From JAXLQL01 sp046331625 (GTDB taxonomy: Bacteria > Acidobacteriota > Terriglobia > Bryobacterales > Bryobacteraceae): a stretch of DNA of 64,000 nucleotides. Below, piece by piece: positions 18,824-28,362 of the stretch; the first letter of the stretch is position 1, and the number at the start of each line of letters is the position of its first letter. The stretch spans positions 248,001-312,000 of the forward strand of contig JAXLQL010000007.1 in the NCBI GenBank assembly GCA_046331625.1, read 5' to 3'. A model generated the notes under the pieces. It saw nothing but the letters and a program-made list of their open reading frames with translations. It had not been told where the DNA came from and did not search any database. The translations under genes were made by a program, and so were the position numbers.

Positions 18824-19287
18824 TGAACCCGAGGCCCATTCTTCTTGTTACTTTTGCCCTTATCGCGATATCCATTCCACGAGCCACCGCCCAGCCTCCC
18901 GTCTCCCCCGAAAACCTCCACGAACGCGTCATCGCCGTCGTTCCCATGATCGGAACCGGCAAGCCAGATGACCCGCGCCGGCCCCTCTTTGCGCCCACCG
19001 CGTCCGCCCCAAGTCCAGGAATCCTCGGGTTTTCCTGCCAACCCGCTGACGACGCGAACATCGCCATCTGCGAATTCATAGCCCGCGACCGCAAATCCCT
19101 CGACCCTCTCCTCAAAGCCAACCGCGCAGACGTCAAAACCTTCATCCGCGGCGTCCACGCCAAGCAGGACATCGATCTCCAGCTCAAAGCCTTCAAACGC
19201 AACTTCGACATTGACGCCTTCCTCGACTCGCGCCACAAAGCCGCCGCTACCATTCCCGCGCCCGCTCCCAAGGGAAGTGTCCAATGA
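18823..19287 (+). CDS. Small secreted protein preceding rhs
   Basis: A 154-residue protein; ATG 18823 gives MNPRPILLVTFALIAISIPR ATAQ, a clean signal peptide with an Ala-x-Ala-like cleavage site. An upstream in-frame TTG at 18787 is rejected because it lies within the hairpin region. The mature protein has a short Pro-rich N-terminus and a helical, basic C-terminal half (FIARDRKSLDPLLKANRADVKTFIRG). No family recognised. Its stop overlaps the rhs start as ATGA, so it is translationally coupled and may act as an export or assembly partner of the Rhs protein. Confidence 0.65.
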   Translation: MNPRPILLVTFALIAISIPRATAQPPVSPENLHERVIAVVPMIGTGKPDDPRRPLFAPTASAPSPGILGFSCQPADDANIAICEFIARDRKSLDPLLKANRADVKTFIRGVHAKQDIDLQLKAFKRNFDIDAFLDSRHKAAATIPAPAPKGSVQ

Positions 19288-22200
19288 AAAATCGCCTCGC
19301 CATACTCTCCCTCGCCGCAGCCACCGCGTCGCACGCCGCCTATACCTACTACCAAACAGGGGATTTCCTGTTCAATTCGAATCCCTACAACCCCGCCGCC
19401 AACGTTTGGACCAAGAACGGCACCCTCTACACCGCCAGTGCCTACGGGCTCCAAGGCAGCGGATCCCTCATTTCCGTGCCCGCCGTCCCCGGCAATCCCG
19501 CCTACTACGAAGTCAAATCCCTCCTCAAGATCGGGAGCACCGGCGGTTACAAGTTCGTCCATTACCTCCGCGCAACCAGCAATGCCTACCTGTGCGGCGC
19601 AGGCGAATCGTTCTATTCCTTCGAAGTCGAGAATCCCACCTTCAACGGGACCGCCTTCACCGCCAGCCTCAATCTCTACAAATGCGTCAGCGGATCCAAA
19701 ACCCTCATCAGCGGACGCAGCGTCCCCTGGCATGACGGCATGGAAATGCGCTCCATGGTCGTCCCCGATTCCGGCACCACCCGTGTTCAGGTCTTCCTCG
19801 ATAGCCAGTTCCAATTCAACTACACCGACCCGAGCCCCATCGCCTCCGGTCAGCCCGGCGTCGGCATCAGCGGCAACCCGGCGTACAGCGGCGTCCAATT
19901 CGCCCATCTCGGCCCCCTCGACTCCGTCGCCCCACCCGCCCCGGACCCCAACCTCTTCGCCACCCTCCCCGACCCCACCGAAATCAAGTTCCGCTGGCAG
20001 ACCGTCGCCGATGACCAGCCAAACGGCGTCGGCGTGGCCCTCTATACTTTCTTCCGTTGGAACGGCTCCACCTGGGTCTGGGTCGGCTCCTCAGACACCC
20101 CCGAATGGACCGACCCCGGCCTTTCCCCCAGCACCACTTACACCTACATCATCTTCGCCTCAGACTTCCACAACAACTTCTCGAGCGTTCAACTGGCGAT
20201 CACCACGCCGGCTTCCACAGCCCGGAATCCGCGCCAAATCGGACTCCGCCCCACCGGAGCCTACTGGGGCGCAGCCGGCGAGCAGATCGACATGCGCTCC
20301 GGCAACCTGAACTTCACCGTGCCCGTCGTCCGCGCCCAAGGCCGCGGCGGATCCGGCGTCGGCTTCGCCCTCAACTACAACTCCCAGCAGTGGACCTACC
20401 ACAACGGCCGCACCTGGAAATTCGGCCGCGACGTCGGCTACGGCTTCGGCTGGCGCTTGCTCGCCGGCAGCATCACGCCCGTCTGGAGCGGCGCCTGGGC
20501 CCTCAATCACTTCATCTTCACCGATAGCACCGGCGCCGAATACAAGCTCGACGTCAACACCGGCGGCGTCTGGACCTCCCGCGACGCCACCTACGTCAGC
20601 TATGACTCCAACGCCAACCGCCTCTACTTCAACAACGGCAGCTTCTGGGAAATGGGCGCTGCCTCCGGCGGTACCGAGCAGGATGCGGGCACGCGCTACC
20701 CCACCCTCGCCCAAGACTCCAACGGCAACCAGACCTTCATCCGCTATAAGACCGGCGTCAACGCCAGCTACGCCCACTCGAGTTCCCGCGTCGATGAGAT
20801 TGAAGACGTCCGCGCCATCGCCTGCTGCAACCCCCAGCGCTACTGGACCTACCAATTCACCTACAACAACGATGCCGTTCCGCACCTGACCAACGTCACC
20901 ACCAGCCTCGCCTCAGCCGAAAACTACAACTTCGGCGTGAACTTCCTCTCCACCCTCGAGTCGCCCTTCGACGCCACCACCTACGGGACCACCTACGTCC
21001 TCTCCACCATCACTAAAGTGCCGGAGAACCTCGTCACCACCTTCGATTACACCCCCAGCCCCAAAGCCACCGGCGAGCTGACCCAAGTCACGTTCCCCTA
21101 CGGCGGCCGCCTCTCCTGGCCCTATCGCGACTTCACCTACGTCAGCGGACGCAAGCTCCGCGAAGTCAGCTCGCGCTATCTCATGAAGGCGCCCGGAGCC
21201 GCCTGGTGGTTCTACGGCCTCGTCCGTGATGACGCGGGTGACGCCAGCAAGACCTTCCATTCCTACACGCAGGTCAATGACGCGAGCAACAACGGCTCAC
21301 GCAAATACTCCTTCGAAACCAACGTCGCCTCCGCCTACGCCGGGCTCCCCACGCAAGTCGACTTCCTCAACTCCTCGAACACCGTCCTCCGCCGCGAGAC
21401 CATGGCTTGGACCCAGGACAGCCAACAGCGCCCCTACGTCTGGCAGGCAGACACCATCCTCGAACCCGGCGCCAGTCAGAAAACCTCGCGTTCCGAGCAG
21501 TTGCTCGACTCCTACGGAAACATATCCTGGCGCAAAGCCTACGACTACAACTCCCTCGCCTCACCCCTCAAGACCTACAACTTCACTTACGAAACCGCTG
21601 CGGCTTACACGTCGCGCTATCTCCGCGGACTGCTCAAGACCGCTACGGTGACGGGTACCGGCGGGACCTTCAATCTCGTCTCCAACACCTTTGACTCCGG
21701 CACGCTCACCAACCGCACCGGCCTCCGCGAGCACGACGACGCCAACTACGGCACGGCCTTCACCACCCGCGGCAATCTCACCGCGCAATCCAAAGGCGGA
21801 AGCACCGCCAGCCTCAGCTATGACATCACCGGCGAGCTCGCCACCGCCACCCAAGGCCAAGCCACCGTCACCGTCACCCCGTCGATGAACAACACGGTCC
21901 CCGGGACCATCGTCCCCAACGGCAACACCCTCCTCCAGGAGACCCTCACCTACAACAACTTCCTCGGGCTCACCCAAGACTCCGCTCCCAACGGCGCAAC
22001 CGCCAGCGCCAGCTTTGATGCTTACGCCCGCCCGCAGTCCACCACCAGCCCCTCAGGCCAGGTCACCACTTACGCCTACGACAACGCCAATCGCACCGTC
22101 ACCGCCACCACCGGCTCCCGCTGGGCCAAGACCACCATGGACGGCTTCGGCCGCACCGTCAAGTCCGAGGTCGGAACGGGCGCAACCACCGTCTCGATCA

Positions 22201-24809
22201 CAGAGACCACGTACGAGCCCTGCGCTTGCACGCCCGTCGGCAAAGTCAAGCAGGTGAGCCAGCCTTACGCGCCCGGCGGAACGGTCTACTGGACCGTCTA
22301 CTCCTATGACGCCCTCGGCCGCACGGTCAGCGTCGCCCTCCCCGGAGGCACCGGCACCAGCACCTACTCCTACTCCGTCAATACCGCCACCAGCACGGAC
22401 CCCGCCGGCAAGTGGAAGAAATTCACCATGAACGGCGTAGGTTCACTTGCGCAGGTGAACGAACCGAACCCCGCCGGCGGCCTGGACTTCGTCACCACCT
22501 ATGACTACAACGCCCTCGGCGCGCTCACCACCGTCACCATGCCGCGCAATGGCACCACCCAGACCCGCACCTTCGCCTTCAATGCCGACGGCCAGTTGAC
22601 CAGTTCCACCAATCCCGAGAACGGCACCGTCACCCGCGCCTACGATTCCTACGGCCGTCTCGACTACACCATCGACGCCAAGAACCAAAAAACGCGCTAC
22701 GTCTACGACTCCTACAATCGCGTCACCACCATCTACCGCCACCCCGCCGGCTCCCAAACCCCAGACGACCAGCAAACCACCACCCTCGAATACGACTCCG
22801 ACAGCGGCGTCGGCTACGGCACCAGCCTCCAGGGCCGCCTCGCTAGCCGCAAACAGATGGCCCGCGACGAGTTCGGCCAGAATATGTGGTTCACCGATCG
22901 CTTCAAGTACGATGCCGCCGGCAGAGTCCTCGGCAAGCGCCTTGACGTCACCCGCTACACCGGTGGCGCTTTCAAGACCGGCACCCTCGACTCCACCTAC
23001 GTCTACAACCTCGACTCCCAACTCACCTCCGTCACCTACCCCAACGGCGGACCCCAATACAACTTCTCCTATGACGCTCTCGCCCGGCCGGCCGACATGA
23101 CCCAGACCAACGTCGGCACCCTCGTCTCCGGACTCAGCTATAATGCGGCTGGGCAAATCACCTCGATGACCTACGAGGGCTGGACCGAGTCGCGGACCTA
23201 CAACGTGCGCAACCAACTCACCCGGATCACGGTCCCGGGCGTGTTCGACGAGGAGTACATCTTCTCGGGTACGCAGAACAACGGTCGCATCAACCAGAAA
23301 AAGGACTGGATCACCGGCGAGGTCATCACCTACCAATACGATTCCCTGCAACGGCTGATCTCCGCGAGCGCGTCCGGCGCGAGCGTCCCCTGGACCCAGA
23401 CTTACACTTACGACGGTTTCACCAACCTCACCGGCAAGAGCCCGGCATCGTGGAGCGTGAATCCGGCCAACAATCGCCTCGGCGGGGGAACGGTCTACGA
23501 CAACAACGGGAACCAAGCCGGACCCGCGAGCGAGTACAACATCGCCAACCGGCTGATCACCTGGGACGGCAGCGAGCGCTACGCCTACACTGCGGACGGC
23601 AAGCGAATCTGGAAACAGAACGGGAGCACGCTTGAGGTTACGTTCTACGGCATCGGTGGTCAGCGGATGGCCACCTACTCCGTGGCTGCAGGCGCTTCGA
23701 GCCTGACCTTCACCGAGGTCGCCCGGAACGTCTGGTTCGGTGGCAAGCTGATCAGGACTGGCTCGCCGAGCGCGCAGAAGTCGGTGATCGCCGACCGACT
23801 GGCGAGTGTCCGGGTGCGCAAACAGGGCGCAACGACCGAGAACCTCGACTTCTACCCGTATGGCGACGAGAAGCCGTCCTCGACCGCCCAGAACAACGAG
23901 AAATTCGCGACCTACTACCGAGACGCCACCGGCCTCGACTATGCCGATCAGCGGCAGTTCAACAGCGGGTTCGGCCGGTTCACGAGCCCCGACCCGATCG
24001 GCGACGGCACAAACTGGTACGCCTACGCATCAGGCGATCCAGCAAACTCTAGTGACCCTTCAGGCCTCGCTGGCTGCAGATTCTACTCTCAACAGGCGGA
24101 GGATACTCTTGGCGTTTGCCCACCTGGATGGCTCTGGGAGAGCACTGGGCCTACATTATCCGTCATTGCCACACCAGGCCAGCAACTAGCCCCTGGTGTG
24201 GCATGGGCCGAGTTCTTCCTGAATCGATCGGCAAACCTAAGCGACGGGGACCAAATACATGGTTGTGTAGCAATGTTCGGGAACCCGTCGAACGTGAGTC
24301 CGCCCGTGTATCCTGGCCAGTGGCTTCCGCTGCTTCTCTCGCCGAGCCCCGGCTCCAGTGATCTTCCGTGGGCGTGGAGCGAGTGGGAAGACCTGGGTAT
24401 TACTGTCGGGCCAGATAAAGTAGACATTAATCAAGCGACAGTTCGCCCTGTGCCAGTAGTTCTGAGTGGCACTAATGGCGGACCTGATGTGCTCGTGACC
24501 GGAGCGGTGTTGGTGCTAAATAGCAATCCACTGTCTGTGTGGAACCAAGGGCCTCTATTCGATCCCTACGGAATAGGAAATGCCGATCCGAGCCATATGA
24601 AATACATATACCAGGCAATCACCCTGATCCACGAACTCGGACACGTCTATGCGGTTTCTGAAGGCCCTGGAGGTCACAAGTTGTTGGGGGACACCTCGAT
24701 CGTGACTCCGGACGCCGGCAAATCGTATGTCAACCAGAACATGGTCTTCAATAACTGCGTCGCAGACTACTACGGGTTGCCGAAAGTTCCAGAAAATAAG
24801 AAACCGTGA
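19284..24809 (+). CDS. Secreted Rhs/YD-repeat protein with C-terminal HELGH (zincin-like) toxin tip
   Basis: A 1841-residue polymorphic-toxin-type protein. A signal peptide (MKNRLAILSLAAATASHAA) directs it out of the cytoplasm. Residues ~50-210 form a beta-rich region, ~215-310 an Fn3-like domain, and ~790-1560 many YD repeats (YDSYGRLDYT, YDAAGRVLG, YDSLQRLIS). The Rhs core ends with DPIGDGTNWYAYASGDPANS followed by SDPSGLAG at ~1570-1597. After this boundary the ~245-residue tip is visibly AT-richer and unlike the rest. It contains TLIHELGHVYAVSEGPGGHK (HExxH at residue 1783), a metallopeptidase-type zinc site with a possible third His downstream. Two related exported proteins follow. The toxin role is inferred from architecture. 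Confidence 0.85.
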   Translation: MKNRLAILSLAAATASHAAYTYYQTGDFLFNSNPYNPAANVWTKNGTLYTASAYGLQGSGSLISVPAVPGNPAYYEVKSLLKIGSTGGYKFVHYLRATSNAYLCGAGESFYSFEVENPTFNGTAFTASLNLYKCVSGSKTLISGRSVPWHDGMEMRSMVVPDSGTTRVQVFLDSQFQFNYTDPSPIASGQPGVGISGNPAYSGVQFAHLGPLDSVAPPAPDPNLFATLPDPTEIKFRWQTVADDQPNGVGVALYTFFRWNGSTWVWVGSSDTPEWTDPGLSPSTTYTYIIFASDFHNNFSSVQLAITTPASTARNPRQIGLRPTGAYWGAAGEQIDMRSGNLNFTVPVVRAQGRGGSGVGFALNYNSQQWTYHNGRTWKFGRDVGYGFGWRLLAGSITPVWSGAWALNHFIFTDSTGAEYKLDVNTGGVWTSRDATYVSYDSNANRLYFNNGSFWEMGAASGGTEQDAGTRYPTLAQDSNGNQTFIRYKTGVNASYAHSSSRVDEIEDVRAIACCNPQRYWTYQFTYNNDAVPHLTNVTTSLASAENYNFGVNFLSTLESPFDATTYGTTYVLSTITKVPENLVTTFDYTPSPKATGELTQVTFPYGGRLSWPYRDFTYVSGRKLREVSSRYLMKAPGAAWWFYGLVRDDAGDASKTFHSYTQVNDASNNGSRKYSFETNVASAYAGLPTQVDFLNSSNTVLRRETMAWTQDSQQRPYVWQADTILEPGASQKTSRSEQLLDSYGNISWRKAYDYNSLASPLKTYNFTYETAAAYTSRYLRGLLKTATVTGTGGTFNLVSNTFDSGTLTNRTGLREHDDANYGTAFTTRGNLTAQSKGGSTASLSYDITGELATATQGQATVTVTPSMNNTVPGTIVPNGNTLLQETLTYNNFLGLTQDSAPNGATASASFDAYARPQSTTSPSGQVTTYAYDNANRTVTATTGSRWAKTTMDGFGRTVKSEVGTGATTVSITETTYEPCACTPVGKVKQVSQPYAPGGTVYWTVYSYDALGRTVSVALPGGTGTSTYSYSVNTATSTDPAGKWKKFTMNGVGSLAQVNEPNPAGGLDFVTTYDYNALGALTTVTMPRNGTTQTRTFAFNADGQLTSSTNPENGTVTRAYDSYGRLDYTIDAKNQKTRYVYDSYNRVTTIYRHPAGSQTPDDQQTTTLEYDSDSGVGYGTSLQGRLASRKQMARDEFGQNMWFTDRFKYDAAGRVLGKRLDVTRYTGGAFKTGTLDSTYVYNLDSQLTSVTYPNGGPQYNFSYDALARPADMTQTNVGTLVSGLSYNAAGQITSMTYEGWTESRTYNVRNQLTRITVPGVFDEEYIFSGTQNNGRINQKKDWITGEVITYQYDSLQRLISASASGASVPWTQTYTYDGFTNLTGKSPASWSVNPANNRLGGGTVYDNNGNQAGPASEYNIANRLITWDGSERYAYTADGKRIWKQNGSTLEVTFYGIGGQRMATYSVAAGASSLTFTEVARNVWFGGKLIRTGSPSAQKSVIADRLASVRVRKQGATTENLDFYPYGDEKPSSTAQNNEKFATYYRDATGLDYADQRQFNSGFGRFTSPDPIGDGTNWYAYASGDPANSSDPSGLAGCRFYSQQAEDTLGVCPPGWLWESTGPTLSVIATPGQQLAPGVAWAEFFLNRSANLSDGDQIHGCVAMFGNPSNVSPPVYPGQWLPLLLSPSPGSSDLPWAWSEWEDLGITVGPDKVDINQATVRPVPVVLSGTNGGPDVLVTGAVLVLNSNPLSVWNQGPLFDPYGIGNADPSHMKYIYQAITLIHELGHVYAVSEGPGGHKLLGDTSIVTPDAGKSYVNQNMVFNNCVADYYGLPKVPENKKP

Positions 24810-24813
24810 TATC

Positions 24814-25371
24814 ATGACGACAGAACTATTCCTGTTGCTATACTTCGTTGCGCAGGCCGGGGCGTCGACAACCTCCAGCCCAGTTCTCTCTGTTTGTGAC
24901 GTACTGGCTAGTCGGGATTCCCTGTCAGGGTCGATGATCGTCGTTCGTGGAATCGAAATCGTCGACATGGAATTCCACTATCTGATGGCCGACGGCTGCG
25001 ACGGCCCGATCGACGCTGCCGGCACGAAGTGGGATCCTTCGATCGCATGGGCGGAGCCAGGCTGGTCTAGCATGCTCGATTCCCCAGCTCCGTTCAAGTT
25101 CGATCGCGATGCCGCGAATCTCATTCGTCTTCAGGCAAGAAACCCATCACTCAAGGGTGAAAAGCGCATGGTCCTGGTCGTCGAAGGGCGCTTAGAAGCG
25201 CGTCGACCTCTTCGCACCAAGCCCACCTCGGGTGGGCGATTCCCTTCACGCATCTGGTTTGGTTATGGTGGCCAGGGAATCTTTCCGGCTCAAATCGTTG
25301 TCAAGAGAGTGATTTCTGCTCAGGTAGTACTCGCCGCCGCCAAGGAGCCAACGCCGACGACCGTGCGGTGA
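24814..25371 (+). CDS. Exported protein downstream of rhs; candidate immunity protein
   Basis: ATG 24814 is 4 bp after the rhs stop and gives a 185-residue product with a signal peptide (MTTELFLLLYFVAQAGA). The mature start LSVCDVLASRDSLSGSMIVVRGIEI resembles an acidobacterial exported family with the pattern 'S-V-C-x-x-L-x-x-x-x-x-x-x-G-x-x-V-x-V-R-G', likely an OB-like beta barrel. The next gene is a broken relative of the same family. A periplasmic location fits neutralisation of an exported toxin, but that role is positional inference only; a general accessory role is possible. Confidence 0.7.
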   Translation: MTTELFLLLYFVAQAGASTTSSPVLSVCDVLASRDSLSGSMIVVRGIEIVDMEFHYLMADGCDGPIDAAGTKWDPSIAWAEPGWSSMLDSPAPFKFDRDAANLIRLQARNPSLKGEKRMVLVVEGRLEARRPLRTKPTSGGRFPSRIWFGYGGQGIFPAQIVVKRVISAQVVLAAAKEPTPTTVR

Positions 25372-25930
25372 GGAGGAGTCGACTAGATCCGGCAATGTGC
25401 CGTAAATCTGGGAGTCGTAATATCTTCGGACCAATATCGCTCCTGTGCCTCCTGACGGGCCAAGTCACCGACGCTGAGCCTGAGCTGTCCGTATGCGATA
25501 TCTTGCGCGACCCGGACGCCTACAACGGCAAAATGGTCACAGTCGTGGAATGTGGGTGCGTGGGTTCGAAACCCACTTTCTCGCACCGTATCAATGTACC
25601 CCCGAGCCCACCCAGTTCGGGAAGTTCGGGAGAGAGTACGAGCCTGGGCTCAACCTCGCCTCCCCTGGGAGTTACTGGGTCGCTCCGGTCCCATTTGTTC
25701 GGGACAAGGACTCAATGGAAGCTGCAATCCGGGAATTGGAAAGCAGGAAAGCGCGCGTCATCATAGCGACCTTCGTTGGGCAGGTCCAGACGGGCCGCGC
25801 AGTGTCGCCTAATCGCCAGCGACTCTACGGTTATGGGCATTTGAGTGCTCTCCCAGCGCACCTTGTGTACCGATCCGTGTCCAATCTCGATTTCCCAAAA
25901 ACCCCGCAAGCAGAAACCCAGAAGCGCTAA
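25368..25930 (+). pseudogene. Frameshifted second copy of the candidate immunity family
   Basis: Frame one (ATG 25395, after AGGAGGAG at 25371-25378) begins MCRKSGSRNIFGPISLLCLL and contains ELSVCDILRDPDAYNGKMVTV, matching the family start in the previous gene. At about 25543-25546 similarity moves to another frame, continuing RGMWVRGFETHFLAPYQC and running to 25930 (VIIATFVGQVQTG, LYGYGHLSALPAHLVY). One missing base in CAGTCGTGGAA would restore V-T-V-R-G, the family motif. The joined product would be ~178 residues with a signal-like N-terminus. It is either inactivated or a sequencing error. Confidence 0.65.
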
Positions 25931-26132
25931 CGCTTGAATCGGAATCGCCACTTTCGCAAGCGACAAGAAGTGCGACGCCCGCCCATGTCGAATTTCTCAC
26001 GCCTTCAAAACCATCAGTCACGAGTCAAATGCCTAACCCCAAAATATTTTTTCGCCCCCGTAACCCTCGTTCTATCAACCACTTCCGCATCCCCATGACC
26101 CCGCACTGAGCCTTTCGATTTTGTTTGGCCCC

Positions 26133-26163
26133 TTGACACCCAAGCCATCCTGGGACCGGGATA
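26133..26163 (+). promoter_or_regulatory. Weak candidate promoter for the terminase cassette
   Basis: TTGACA at 26133-26138 is a consensus -35 box, but the best -10 (GGGATA at 26158-26163) is poor and 19 bp away. It lies in the 263-bp gap 25931-26193, which otherwise shows only a T-rich stretch (AATATTTTTTCG near 26043) that could end the rhs operon. Confidence 0.25.
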
Positions 26164-26193
26164 GGCGACCTACGCCTCCCGGAAAGGATCACC

Positions 26194-26748
26194 ATGTCTT
26201 CGCGCCAGCGCATCATCGCGTCCCGCAAGAACGGCCGCCAGTCTCGCGGACCCGTCACGCCGGAGGGCAAGTCGCGCTCTTCCCAAAACTCCATCTCCCA
26301 CGGGCTCTCCGCCCAAACCATCGTCCTGTCGTCGGAGTCCGCCGAGCGCTTCGACAATCTCCTCACCGCGCTGACGGAAGTTTATCTCCCGGCCAACGAC
26401 GTCGAGATGCTCTGCGTCGAGCAAATGGCCGCCGCGCAGTGGAAGCTCCGCCGCTCCTGGGCCATCGAAGCCGCGCTCCTCGATCACGAACTCGACCGCA
26501 TCTCCAGCGGCATCGAGCGCACCCAGGACCAAGCCGACCAGCCGACGAGGCTCGCCCTCGCCTACCGCAGCCTGCAAGACCACACCGCGTCCCTCCCGTC
26601 CCTGCACCGGCACCAGACGCGCCTCGAAAATCAGTACGACAAAGCCGTCAAGCGCCTCGCCATCCTCCAAGAGAGTCGCGAAAAAATAGACGATTTGACG
26701 AACGAACCTAACTCCGATCCGGAGCCCAGCGAAACTCCCTCTAACTGA
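26194..26748 (+). CDS. Basic 184-residue protein heading a terminase-like cassette
   Basis: The start is supported by GGAAAGGA about 7 bp upstream. The N-terminal 45 residues are basic with the motif SRKNGRQSRGPVTPEGKSRS followed by SISHGLSAQT, which I recall as recurrent in acidobacterial and planctomycete hypothetical proteins, often in many copies per genome. The middle and C-terminus are helical and charged (DNLLTALTEVYLPANDVEML, RHQTRLENQYDKAVKRLAIL), with coiled-coil potential. Given its place before a terminase ATPase and nuclease, it could be a DNA-recognition subunit analogous to TerS. That is inference; no helix-turn-helix was recognised. Confidence 0.7.
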   Translation: MSSRQRIIASRKNGRQSRGPVTPEGKSRSSQNSISHGLSAQTIVLSSESAERFDNLLTALTEVYLPANDVEMLCVEQMAAAQWKLRRSWAIEAALLDHELDRISSGIERTQDQADQPTRLALAYRSLQDHTASLPSLHRHQTRLENQYDKAVKRLAILQESREKIDDLTNEPNSDPEPSETPSN

Positions 26749-26856
26749 TTCATTCTTGTGCAGTTCGGCATTGTGTCAGTGCTGCATTGGGCTCTGTGTG
26801 TGCATCCATCTCTCCGATCCGCATCCAGTTCCCTGAACTGCAACAGGCTTTGCAAT

Positions 26857-26909
26857 GTGGGGCAGACTTCAGTCTGCGCGGGACTTCAGTCCCGCTTCAA
26901 ATCCGAATG
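26857..26909 (+). repeat. Double-hairpin repeat
   Basis: GCAGACTTCAGTCTGC and GCGGGACTTCAGTCCCGC form two adjacent palindromes with a TC centre, followed by AAATCCGAATG, which is shared with the copy at 28363. It is in the 242-bp gap between two cassette genes. Confidence 0.7.
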
Positions 26910-26927
26910 ACCCCGTCCTTACTCCCT

Positions 26928-26967
26928 GTAGGGCGGGCTTTAGCCAGCGCGGGACTTCAGTCCCGCC
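26928..26967 (+). repeat. Double-hairpin repeat, GTAGGGCGGGC variant
   Basis: GTAGGGCGGGCTTTAGCCAG followed by the palindrome GCGGGACTTCAGTCCCGC; the same variant occurs at 30487-30526. It ends 23 bp before the next start codon. Confidence 0.7.
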
Positions 26968-26990
26968 ATCAACTCAGAAAGGAAACATCC

Positions 26991-27335
26991 ATGTCCACCT
27001 GGACCATAGACGACATGCCCGAATCCCAGCGCCCCAAGCGCAACATCTTCCGCAACGAAGCCGCGCCAGCGCCTCGAGCGCAGCGGGAGGAGGCGCAAGC
27101 GAAGCGAGCGCCAGTCGAACCAACGCGAGCGGAGCAAGCGTCGCCCAAAGTGTGCGACAGCACCGCACCCGAACCCAACCTCTCCGACTACATCCACAAA
27201 TCCACCTTCCACCGCTTCCGCCTCTTCATCATGGACGCTCTCGCCGGCTTCCCCGCCGCCCGAGCCGCCGTCCTCGAAGCCGTCGACCGCGCCCTCGAAG
27301 AACCACCTCCGTATCCCGAAGGAGCACTCGGATGA
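26991..27335 (+). CDS. 114-residue cassette protein of unknown function
   Basis: ATG 26991 follows AAAGGAAA and gives MSTWTIDDMPESQRPKRNIF, then a repetitive Arg/Glu/Ala-rich linker (APRAQREEAQAKRAPVEPTR), and a C-terminal helical part (LSDYIHKSTFHRFRLFIMDA). The linker is likely disordered and the DNA there is repetitive. Its stop overlaps the terminase ATPase start (ATGA), so they are translationally coupled. Recurrent position before the ATPase would suggest an adaptor; no family is recognised. Confidence 0.6.
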   Translation: MSTWTIDDMPESQRPKRNIFRNEAAPAPRAQREEAQAKRAPVEPTRAEQASPKVCDSTAPEPNLSDYIHKSTFHRFRLFIMDALAGFPAARAAVLEAVDRALEEPPPYPEGALG

Positions 27336-28198
27336 ACGCGCTTCACCACTTACTCGGCGACTTCAAAACCGGCGCCACTCCGGTAGAATTCGTGCGCGAA
27401 CGCCTCGGCTTCGAGCCCGACCCTACCCAAGCCGCCGTGCTGAACAGCAAAGTCCTCCGCGGCATCCTCAACTGCTGCCGCCAATGGGGAAAGTCCACCA
27501 CCACGGCCGCCAAAGCCGTCCATCACGCGTTCCACAATCCTGGATCGCTGACACTCGTGCTGTCCCCATCGGAGCGCCAGTCCGCCGAGTTCATCCGCAA
27601 GGCCGCCACGTTCCTCCAGAGCCTCAACATCAAGCCGCGCGGCGATGGCGACAACGACGTTTCGCTCCTTCTCCCCAACCGGGCCCGCATCATCGGCCTC
27701 CCCGGCAAGGAGAAAACCATTCGCGGATTCTCCGGAGTCACTCTCCTCATTGTCGACGAGGCCGCGCGCGTACCGGACTCGCTCTACTACTCCCTGCGGC
27801 CCACCATCGCGACGTGTCCGAACGCGTCCATCTGGCTCATGTCCACTCCCAACGGCCTCAGCGGCTTCTTCCACGCCTGCTGGACCAGCGATCGTGAAGA
27901 GTGGTACCGCGTCTCTGTCCCCGCAACTGAGTGTCCCCGCATCTCGGCCGGCTTCCTCGAAGAAGAGCGCCGCGCGCTCGGCGAACGCTGGTTCGCGCAA
28001 GAGTATCTCTGCCAATTCGCCGAACCCGAAGCCGCGCTCTTCGCCAACCACGAATTGGCCGCGCTTCTCGATCAAGAACTCCCGCCGCTCGGCATCGCGT
28101 CATTCGATCCCCTGCGGCCCCCTGTCTGCTCCGCCAAATCCGCGGACCCGGACGACGAGCCCGATCCCTATCGGCCCCTCTACCTCCCCATCTACTGA
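27332..28198 (+). CDS. Terminase large-subunit-like ATPase domain (stand-alone)
   Basis: A 288-residue protein equal to the N-terminal motor half of phage TerL. Visible are the adenine-binding Gln region (DPTQAAVLNS, ~31-40), a Walker A of the TerL type (RQWGKSTT, residues 50-57), a long Walker B (LLIVDEAARV, ~138-147) and the coupling motif STPNG (171-175). In phages this motor translocates DNA into capsids. The C-terminal nuclease half is missing here and appears as a separate gene 250 bp downstream. No portal, capsid or tail genes are nearby, so this is not a prophage. The start is ATG 27332 with AAGGAG upstream. Confidence 0.85.
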   Translation: MNALHHLLGDFKTGATPVEFVRERLGFEPDPTQAAVLNSKVLRGILNCCRQWGKSTTTAAKAVHHAFHNPGSLTLVLSPSERQSAEFIRKAATFLQSLNIKPRGDGDNDVSLLLPNRARIIGLPGKEKTIRGFSGVTLLIVDEAARVPDSLYYSLRPTIATCPNASIWLMSTPNGLSGFFHACWTSDREEWYRVSVPATECPRISAGFLEEERRALGERWFAQEYLCQFAEPEAALFANHELAALLDQELPPLGIASFDPLRPPVCSAKSADPDDEPDPYRPLYLPIY

Positions 28199-28362
28199 AT
28201 GGCACTGCAATAGTCTTCTGGGCCCCAAATGCTGAAAACCAAAGCATTGGGCTTCCAGACAAACCTCTGGGCTCGCAGGCATTGCCCTGGGCTCACTGCC
28301 CTGGGCTCTCAGACAGTGCCCTGCAAAGGCAGGCAATGCCCTGTGAAGGCAGGCTGCAGACC

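Noticed and set aside
19438..20310. 290-codon frame within rhs and similar Pro/Ser-rich frames
   Set aside because: Alternative frames of the rhs gene with low-complexity composition and no ribosome-binding sites.
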